From positions 1 through 11,848 of the forward strand of contig JAJXSV010000051.1 of NCBI GenBank assembly GCA_021784375.1: DNA of 11,848 nt, given 5' to 3'. Positions 6,902 through 11,848 of this stretch are shown one piece after another (positions within the stretch are counted from its first letter, which is position 1; each line of letters opens with the position of its first letter). The position numbers and the translations under genes were made by a program. The notes beneath the pieces are model-generated. The model saw nothing but the letters and a program-made list of their open reading frames with translations, was not told where the DNA came from and ran no database searches. This DNA is from Actinomycetes bacterium. GTDB lineage: Bacteria; Actinomycetota; Actinomycetes; S36-B12; UBA5976.

Positions 6902-6907
6902 TACGGT
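6902..6907 (+). promoter_or_regulatory. Putative -10 element of the exonuclease/UvrC-like gene (leaderless start)
   Basis: TACGGT fits TANNNT and ends exactly six bases before GTG 6914, matching the spacing at aroG and the receiver gene. No Shine-Dalgarno is present, which supports a leaderless GTG start. Confidence 0.5.
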
Positions 6908-6913
6908 TCTCGC

Positions 6914-8668
6914 GTGGGCATCCAAATCGGCATCGACGACCTGGGGCAGGCGCTGTCCGCCTCCACCTTCGTCGTGGTCGATCTCGAGACCACCGGTGGC
7001 GCACCCGTCGATGCCGGCATCACCGAGATCGGCGCCGTGAAGATCCGCGGCGGCGAGGTGATCGGCGAGTTCCAGACCTTGGTGAACCCCGGGGTGTCAA
7101 TCCCCCCGTTCATCACAGCGCTCACCGGCATCAGCGATTCCACGGTGGCTGGGGCGCCAGCACTGGCAGGCGTGTTCCCCTCCTTCCTGGAGTTCATCGC
7201 CGGCGCCACCCTGGTCGCCCACAATGCCGCGTACGACGTCGGCTTCCTCAAGGGCGCGGCGGCAGTGCTGCAACAGGACTGGCCGGAGCCGCGAGTCGTG
7301 GACACCGTGCGTATGGCGCGGGCCGCTCTGCCCTCCGGCGAGGTCCCCAACCGCAAGCTGCAGACCTTGGCCAACCACTTCGACGCACCGGTTCCGCCCA
7401 CCCATCGCGCGCTCGACGACGCCAAGGCCACGGTCCACGTCTTCCACTGCCTCCTGGAACGACTGGCCTCGGCTGGCGTGGTCCGCCTCGAGGACCTGCT
7501 CCAACTGGGACCCCGCATCGCGGCTCGCCGCGGCGCCAAGCGGGCGTTGGCGGACGGCCTTCCCCACACAATCGGCGTGTACGTCTTCGAGGATGCGCAC
7601 GGCAAACCGCTGTACATCGGCAAGTCGCGGGATGTGGCCAGCCGGGTACGCAACTACTTCGGTGCGGCCGAGACGCGAGACCGCATGGAGCGCATGCTCG
7701 ACCTCACCGCCACGGTGCGCGCGATCCCCTGCGAGACAGACTTCGAGGCCCTGGTGCGCGAGCACCGCATGCTGGTCGCCCATAAGCCCCCGTTCAACCG
7801 CACCGGCGTGCGACCCGAGCGCAACGTCTGGCTGCGCCTCACCTCCGAGGCCTTCCCACGATTGTCCATCGTGCGCGAGCGGAACACCGGCAAGGGTCTA
7901 CTGCATCTCGGACCGTTCGCCTCGCGGGCGGACGCCGAGTTGGCCCGCGATTGCATCACGGCCTTCGTGCCCATCCGTACCTGCCAGGAGCCGATCGGCT
8001 TGCGTAAGCCGAGGTCCGCCTGCGCTCTGGCCGACATGGGCCGCTGCGTCGCGCCCTGCGACCAACGCTTGTCGCGCGACGCCTACGCGGACACCACTCG
8101 CGCGGTCATCGACCTTTGCAACGGCAGCGGCAGCGAACTGGCCGCAGCCCTGGAGGTTCGCCAGCAGTCGTTGGCCGCGCAGGAGCGATACGAGGAAGCA
8201 GCAGTGGTGCGCGATCGGCTGCTCGCCTTCATCCAGGGGAACACGCGACGCCAGCGGTTCGAGATGCTGGCGGAGACCCCGCAACTCGTTGCTGGACGGC
8301 GCGAAGGCAATGCATGGGACGTCCACGTGCTTCGCCACGGACGCCTGGCGGCGGCCGGACGCGTGCTCGACGGCAGCGACCATCGGGCCGCGATCGCGGC
8401 GCTCGTGGCCGTGGCCGAGCAGGTGCCGCGGCGCCTGGCGGTGACCGCTGCCGACGTCCGCGAGGCGAACCTGCTGTGGGCCTGGTTGGAGAAGGAAGGC
8501 GTGCGCCTGATCGATGGCGAGCTGAGTTCTCCCCTGCCGTCGATGGAGCCGCTGCGGCGGCGCTTCGCCAAGGCGCTCGAGGCCCGCGAACAGGCGCACA
8601 TGGTGCAGGAGTTGGAGTTCCGTCGCGAGTTCGCGCTGCGCCAGCGCAGCAGTACCCGACGTACCTAG
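6914..8668 (+). CDS. DEDDh exonuclease fused to a UvrC-like GIY-YIG nuclease half
   Basis: A 584-aa DNA-processing fusion. Residues 18-185 are a DnaQ/epsilon-type 3'-5' exonuclease: VVDLETTG (Asp23, Glu25), HNAAYD (Asp108) and HRALDD (His164, Asp169) complete the DEDDh set. Residues 218-300 are a UvrC-type GIY-YIG domain: GVYVF at 221-225, LYIGK at 233-237, Glu283 and Asn295 in the positions of the UvrC catalytic Glu and Asn. Residues 357-382 hold Cys357, Cys370, Cys378 and Cys382, and 413-441 (RQQSLAAQERYEEAAVVRD) is a UVR motif. The UvrC RNase H-like endonuclease and HhH domains are missing, so it is not UvrC itself. Mycobacteria have a homologous gene next to trpD. Its cellular role is poorly defined; repair or nucleic-acid trimming is inference. 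The GTG start is preceded by TACGGT; the open frame reaches 6680 but without family similarity. Stop interlocked with trpD. Confidence 0.92.
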   Translation: MGIQIGIDDLGQALSASTFVVVDLETTGGAPVDAGITEIGAVKIRGGEVIGEFQTLVNPGVSIPPFITALTGISDSTVAGAPALAGVFPSFLEFIAGATLVAHNAAYDVGFLKGAAAVLQQDWPEPRVVDTVRMARAALPSGEVPNRKLQTLANHFDAPVPPTHRALDDAKATVHVFHCLLERLASAGVVRLEDLLQLGPRIAARRGAKRALADGLPHTIGVYVFEDAHGKPLYIGKSRDVASRVRNYFGAAETRDRMERMLDLTATVRAIPCETDFEALVREHRMLVAHKPPFNRTGVRPERNVWLRLTSEAFPRLSIVRERNTGKGLLHLGPFASRADAELARDCITAFVPIRTCQEPIGLRKPRSACALADMGRCVAPCDQRLSRDAYADTTRAVIDLCNGSGSELAAALEVRQQSLAAQERYEEAAVVRDRLLAFIQGNTRRQRFEMLAETPQLVAGRREGNAWDVHVLRHGRLAAAGRVLDGSDHRAAIAALVAVAEQVPRRLAVTAADVREANLLWAWLEKEGVRLIDGELSSPLPSMEPLRRRFAKALEAREQAHMVQELEFRREFALRQRSSTRRT

Positions 8669-9705
8669 CGGTTCGTGAGCGTCACCCAGCGGTCGAGCAG
8701 TCGCTTCGGATCGCCCGCAGCCAAGGTCGTACGCAGGGCCGGCAACTTCGCCATGATGGCCCCTGGCAGGTCCTCGGGGAGGTGCCCCAGCGCCGCGTCG
8801 AACGTCACCTGCGCAGCCGCGGCATTGAGCAGCACCGCCAGGACCACCCCCTGCAGACCCTCAGCCTCCGAGCCGGCGAGCACGCGCACTGCAACCTCGG
8901 CGTTGAAGGCCGGATCGCCGCCGCGGAGGGCGTCCGGGGCGAAGTCCGGCAGGCCATGCTCCCGCGGGTCGAAGCGGACCGGTTGCGTTGTCCATGACGG
9001 CCACATGGTGGTCGGCGCGAACACGGACACCTCATCGAGCCCGTCCTCGCCGTGCACGGCGATGGCCGTGGTGCCGCGCAGGCGCAGCGCGTCGATGAGG
9101 ATCTGCGCCCGCGACGCATCCGCCACACCGAGCAGCTGCACCTTGGGACGGGCCGGGTTCGCAAGCGGTCCCAGCAGATTGAACACCGTCGGGATGCCGA
9201 TCTCCCGGCGCGCGGGGCCGGCGAAGCGCAGCGCCGGATGGTACGCGGGCGCATACAGGAAGGTGAGCCCGATCTCCTCGAAGACCTCCCGCGCCGCCTC
9301 CGGCGACAATTCGAGCCGCACGCCCAGGGCTTCGAGCACATCCGCCGACCCGCACTTGCTGGAAGCGGCGCGATTCCCGTGCTTCACCACCGGTGTGCCG
9401 CTGGCGGCGAGCAGCAGCGCGGACATGGTGGAGATGTTCACGGTGTGTGCGCCGTCGCCACCGGTGCCGACCGGGTCCAGCGCCAATCCGGGGATGTCGA
9501 CCGGCCTCGCGAACTCCAACATGACCTCGACGAGCGCCGAGACCTCCGCTGGCGTCTCGCCATGCATGCGCATCGCAACACCGAAGGCGGCGATCTGCGC
9601 CGGAGAGGCGGCGCCGGACATGATCTCGCGCATGCCCCATTGCACGAGGTCCGTGGAAACCGGTTCGTGACGAGTGAGCGGACCAAGCAGCGCGGGCCAG
9701 GTCAT
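8665..9705 (-). CDS. trpD: Anthranilate phosphoribosyltransferase
   Basis: Second step of tryptophan synthesis from chorismate: transfers the phosphoribosyl group of PRPP to anthranilate. The 346-aa length is typical. Visible motifs: DPVGTGGDG at 77-85 (PRPP loop), NISTM at 90-94, KHGNRAASSKCGSADVLEALG at 108-128 split across the PRPP and anthranilate sites, ARREIG at 165-170 with the anthranilate-contacting Arg167, NLLGPLANP at 176-184, and HGEDGLDE at 218-225 with the metal-binding Asp/Glu pair. ATG 9705 lies two bases after the stop of the receiver gene, so it is probably translated by coupling; the Shine-Dalgarno is weak. An open frame to 9825 overlaps the receiver gene and lacks similarity. 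trpD stands alone from other trp genes, next to ctaE-region genes, as in other actinobacteria. Confidence 0.96.
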   Translation of the reverse strand: MTWPALLGPLTRHEPVSTDLVQWGMREIMSGAASPAQIAAFGVAMRMHGETPAEVSALVEVMLEFARPVDIPGLALDPVGTGGDGAHTVNISTMSALLLAASGTPVVKHGNRAASSKCGSADVLEALGVRLELSPEAAREVFEEIGLTFLYAPAYHPALRFAGPARREIGIPTVFNLLGPLANPARPKVQLLGVADASRAQILIDALRLRGTTAIAVHGEDGLDEVSVFAPTTMWPSWTTQPVRFDPREHGLPDFAPDALRGGDPAFNAEVAVRVLAGSEAEGLQGVVLAVLLNAAAAQVTFDAALGHLPEDLPGAIMAKLPALRTTLAAGDPKRLLDRWVTLTNR

Positions 9706-9707
9706 GA

Positions 9708-10106
9708 TCAGGCGGTTGCCGTCGAGACACGCTGGCGCAGGAGCGTCGCGGCGGTCTCGGCGAGGACGACGGGATCGATCGGCTGCGGCACCACGCCCTC
9801 GGCACGGGACCAGGTCGCCAACCATCCGTCCGCCGCCCGTCCGATGAGCACGATGACCGGCGGCGCGTTGAAGACCTCATCCTTGATCTGTCGGCAGATG
9901 CCCAGGCCGCCTGCCGGGTGGGCCTCACCATCAAGGATCACCAGATCGACGGCCCCGTCGGCCAGCGTCCGCAGCACCACCGGTTCGGTGGCCACCTCGA
10001 TGAACTCCAGCTTCGGCAACTCGGGGGCCACACTGGTGCCCAATGCCATCAGCACCTGTGTGCGGATCGACGCGTCGTCGCTGAACACCAACACCTTGAG
10101 AGACAT
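9708..10106 (-). CDS. Atypical response-regulator receiver-domain protein
   Basis: A 132-aa single-domain protein with the CheY-like order of strands and helices: LKVLVFSDD at 3-11 supplies the acidic pair Asp10/Asp11, VDLVILDG at 53-60 supplies Asp59 at the phosphoacceptor position, and PPVIVLIG (82-89) and VVPQPIDP (105-112) are strands 4 and 5. Two switch residues are missing: the Thr/Ser after strand 4 is replaced within LIGR, and the invariant Lys before the cis-Pro is Gln108. No output domain follows and no histidine kinase is nearby. It may act as an unphosphorylated binding module. It is cotranscribed with trpD (TGA, two bases, ATG). I recall similar proteins beside trpD in other actinobacteria. 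Start ATG 10106 has TACACT six bases upstream. Confidence 0.82.
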   Translation of the reverse strand: MSLKVLVFSDDASIRTQVLMALGTSVAPELPKLEFIEVATEPVVLRTLADGAVDLVILDGEAHPAGGLGICRQIKDEVFNAPPVIVLIGRAADGWLATWSRAEGVVPQPIDPVVLAETAATLLRQRVSTATA

Positions 10107-10112
10107 GTGGCA

Positions 10113-10118
10113 AGTGTA
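10113..10118 (-). promoter_or_regulatory. Putative -10 element of the receiver-trpD unit (leaderless start)
   Basis: TACACT on the minus strand followed by six bases and ATG repeats the aroG arrangement exactly. A perfect 12-bp palindrome, GGCGCATGCGCC (10120-10131), lies directly upstream and could be an operator, though such GC palindromes also arise by chance. Confidence 0.5.
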
Positions 10119-10189
10119 TGGCGCATGCGCCCTACCTCGCCTTGCGCGCCGCCGTGAGTCCCGAGCGCACGCGATCCGCTCCGACTCCG

Positions 10190-11119
10190 TCAGCCACGGC
10201 CGGGATCGGCACCCTCTGCGAGAGCCTGGCGCGCCGCCTCCTCACGGTCGAGTTGGCGGTCGATCCGACGGGCCTCACGGTCCGATGCCCGGGCCCACTG
10301 CACGGAGAGGGCAATGAAGATGAGGATCGACACCACCTCCCCAGCCGCCCACAGGATGCCGCCAGCAAGCTGCTGATCGGCAGCCGGGGTCGCCCCCCAG
10401 GTGCGGTGCTGGTCGAGGTACCAATCGGCGGCGATCAGGTTGTGCTGACCCATGATGGTGAGACCCAGGAAGGCGTGGAACGGCATGGTCACGAACACCG
10501 CGAGCATGCGCATCGCATGGCCCACACGGGGCATGGGATCGATGCCGATGAGTGCGAAGGTCCACAAGCAGCCGACCACGAGGAAGTGCAGATGGTTGAA
10601 GTTGTGCCACCAGACATTGCGCAGGGTCAACTCATAGAAGCCGGTGAAGTAGAGGCCCCACGGGTTCGCCACCGCGATCGCGCCCGACACGATGGGGAAG
10701 GCGAGCACGCGCATGTAGGTGGAGTGCAGCAGCCACATGAGCGCCCGGTGCAGTGGCCGAGCGAAGGTGCGGAGGGCGAGGGTCACGGGGGCGCCGAGGG
10801 CGAAGAAGATGGGGGCGACCATGGAGATGAGCATGTGCTGCACCATGTGCACGCTGATCAGCGTCGTGTCGTATGCCGAGATCGGCCCCTCGGTGGCGAG
10901 CACCAGGGTGCCCAGCCCGCCGCCGATGAACGAGATGGTGCGCCCCACCGGCCAACTGTCGCCGCGTCGTCTCAGCACTCGGACGGCCAGCAGGTACCAG
11001 AGCGCGCCGGCGAGGATGCCCACGGCGGGGATCCACTCCACCTGTGCCCACGAACTGAGCAGCGCACTGGTGAAGGGGGTGCTCGGGGCCACGTCGGACG
11101 AACCGTGCAGGGGGATCAT
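10190..11119 (-). CDS. ctaG: CtaG-family cytochrome c oxidase assembly protein (Caa3_CtaG type)
   Basis: Polytopic membrane protein predicted to help assemble the copper centre of the aa3/caa3 oxidase. The 309-aa protein has about seven hydrophobic segments (roughly 27-48, 62-78, 86-117, 137-152, 172-193, 203-222, 252-273). Family-type histidines are visible: HMVQHM at 91-96, HNFNHLHF at 172-179 and MPFHAFLG at 212-219, with Cys184 near the second. The C-terminal 280-309 is charged and cytosolic. This is the Bacillus CtaG type, unrelated to the Cox11 proteins also called CtaG. It is divergent from ctaE, another oxidase gene, which supports the role. Some actinobacteria carry a CopD-CtaG fusion; no CopD part is present here. 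Start ATG 11119 has TTCGAT six bases upstream and a TTGACG -35. It is separated by 83 bp from the receiver gene. Confidence 0.88.
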   Translation of the reverse strand: MIPLHGSSDVAPSTPFTSALLSSWAQVEWIPAVGILAGALWYLLAVRVLRRRGDSWPVGRTISFIGGGLGTLVLATEGPISAYDTTLISVHMVQHMLISMVAPIFFALGAPVTLALRTFARPLHRALMWLLHSTYMRVLAFPIVSGAIAVANPWGLYFTGFYELTLRNVWWHNFNHLHFLVVGCLWTFALIGIDPMPRVGHAMRMLAVFVTMPFHAFLGLTIMGQHNLIAADWYLDQHRTWGATPAADQQLAGGILWAAGEVVSILIFIALSVQWARASDREARRIDRQLDREEAARQALAEGADPGRG

Positions 11120-11125
11120 GGCCCC

Positions 11126-11153
11126 ATCGAAGCAGCCGCCGCCGTTCCGTCAA
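11126..11153 (-). promoter_or_regulatory. Putative ctaG promoter (-35 TTGACG, -10 TTCGAT)
   Basis: On the minus strand TTGACG (11153-11148) is followed after 16 bases by TTCGAT (11131-11126), then six bases and the ATG. The -35 is the best in the window; the -10 lacks the usual A at position two. The geometry predicts a leaderless transcript. The remaining 136-bp gap to ctaE (11120-11255) contains an AT-rich patch at 11220-11250. Confidence 0.4.
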
Positions 11154-11243
11154 ATAGGTCCAGCGGCCTGCCGCCCACCGCAGCAATCGTCGCCGATGAC
11201 GCGCCTGCTCGGCCCCCTGAATAGATTCTTTAGACCTTTTTGC

Positions 11244-11249
11244 CACAAT
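11244..11249 (+). promoter_or_regulatory. Candidate -10 element of ctaE
   Basis: CACAAT lies six bases before GTG 11256 and would give a leaderless mRNA, in line with other genes here. TAGATT (11222-11227) is a competing TANNNT box with a leader of about 22 nt, but that leader has no Shine-Dalgarno, which favours the closer box. Confidence 0.35.
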
Positions 11250-11255
11250 ACGCAC

Positions 11256-11848
11256 GTGTCCACTTCCGTCGCGCCCGCGCAACCCAGCCATGTGAACCGG
11301 CCCAGCCTGGTCTCGGTCGGCACCATCGTGTGGTTGTCCAGCGAACTCATGTTCTTCGCTGCGCTCTTCGCCATGTACTTCACGCTCCGGGCCATCAACC
11401 CGGACATCTGGGCGGCGACGACGACCCGGCTCAACGTGCCGTTCTCCGGGGCCAACACGTTGATCCTCGTGTCCTCGAGCATCACCTGCCAGATGGGCGT
11501 GTTCGCTGCAGAGCGTGGCGACGCCAAGAACCTGCGCCGCTGGTTCATGCTCACCTTCATCATGGGTTCGATCTTCATCGGTGGGCAGGCTTGGGAGTAC
11601 GCGAACCTGGTCCGCGACGGCCTCACGCTGTCGTCGTCGGCCTACGGATCGGTCTTCTACCTCACCACCGGCTTCCACGGCCTCCACGTGACCGGCGGCC
11701 TCATCGCCTTCCTGTTCGTCCGGGCGAGCAGTTACGTCGGCAAGGTGTTCACGCATGGGCAGGCGACCCGCGCCATCGTCGTCAGTTACTACTGGCACTT
11801 CGTCGACGTGGTCTGGATCGGCCTCTTCGCGATGATCTACCTCATCAA
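11256..11848 (+). CDS. ctaE: Cytochrome c oxidase subunit III (aa3 type), lacking only the last few codons
   Basis: Membrane subunit of the aa3 terminal oxidase that stabilises the catalytic subunit I. The 197 codons present run to [10 protein letters not shown], where actinobacterial homologues (about 200 aa) normally end within a few residues, so the right edge cuts just before the stop. Conserved elements: [21 protein letters not shown] at 14-34 (Glu30), [13 protein letters not shown] at 77-89, [12 protein letters not shown] at 137-148 (His141, His144) and [11 protein letters not shown] at 177-187 (His181). Five hydrophobic segments match the shorter, five-helix actinobacterial form. The GTG start has no Shine-Dalgarno. 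In related genomes qcrC, qcrA and qcrB of the cytochrome bc1 complex follow directly; that would lie outside the window. Confidence 0.96.
   Translation, partial: MSTSVAPAQPSHVNRPSLVSVGTIVWLSSELMFFAALFAMYFTLRAINPDIWAATTTRLNVPFSGANTLILVSSSITCQMGVFAAERGDAKNLRRWFMLTFIMGSIFIGGQAWEYANLVRDGLTLSSSAYGSVFYLTTGFHGLHVTGGLIAFLFVRASSYVGKVFTHGQATRAIVVSYYWHFVDVVWIGLFAMIYLI

Noticed and set aside
6680..6913. Upstream start of the exonuclease/UvrC-like protein at 6680
   Set aside because: The extension lies antisense to the small four-cysteine gene and has no similarity; the exonuclease fold begins right after GTG 6914.
6914..8668. Calling this gene uvrC
   Set aside because: It has a GIY-YIG domain and UVR motif but begins with a DEDDh exonuclease and lacks the C-terminal endonuclease and HhH domains needed for UvrC incision.
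11256..11848. Treating ctaE as a truncated pseudogene
   Set aside because: The frame is intact to the window edge and reaches the last transmembrane helix; only the final few codons are outside.
1..11848. Mobile element, CRISPR, tRNA/rRNA or a new defence system
   Set aside because: I found no transposase or integrase, no regularly spaced repeats, no RNA gene and no defence-type domain set; nearly all sequence is accounted for by housekeeping genes.

Overview
The window looks like core chromosome from a GC-rich actinobacterium (class Actinomycetia). Four things point there. The start sites are of mixed type, partly leaderless and partly with a Shine-Dalgarno. There is an actinobacterial fusion of a DEDDh exonuclease with a UvrC-like half. 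Cytochrome oxidase subunit III is of the mycobacterial/streptomycete type. The gene order also resembles the stretch of the Mycobacterium chromosome from class II DAHP synthase to ctaE (aroG, plsC, fadD15, exonuclease/UvrC-like protein, trpD, ctaE, recalled from general knowledge). I cannot place it more finely. I see no insertion sequences, integrases, CRISPR arrays, tRNA or rRNA genes.

Layout, left to right: aroG N-terminal part (-), PPi-type phosphofructokinase (+), a PlsC-family acyltransferase (-), an Est30-like carboxylesterase (+), a ROK glucokinase (-), a FadD15-like acyl-CoA synthetase (+), a 70-aa four-cysteine protein (-), the DEDDh/GIY-YIG UvrC-like protein (+), then trpD, an atypical receiver protein and a CtaG-type oxidase assembly factor (all -), and finally ctaE (+), cut by the window edge. 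The first nine genes alternate strand perfectly, so almost every gene is its own transcription unit. Divergent gaps of 87-127 bp carry back-to-back promoters. Convergent ends are either separated by a hairpin (2060-2101; weaker at 6582-6598) or locked together with the two stop codons sharing a single CTAG (3717-3720 and 8665-8668).

Functionally the region mixes upper glycolysis (glucokinase, PPi-PFK), entry into and branching of aromatic amino acid synthesis (aroG, trpD), lipid handling (PlsC, esterase, acyl-CoA synthetase), a DNA-processing enzyme and aerobic respiration (CtaG, CtaE). It is not one pathway. The link is conserved neighbourhood.

No new defence, mobile or biosynthetic system is visible. 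The points most worth a second look are the repeated -10/N6/start leaderless architecture, the alternating one-gene layout with interlocked stops, a four-cysteine pattern in the UvrC-like fusion matching the reported Fe-S site of UvrC, the small four-cysteine protein beside it, the receiver protein lacking key phosphotransfer residues upstream of trpD, and a perfect 16-bp palindrome over the fadD promoter.
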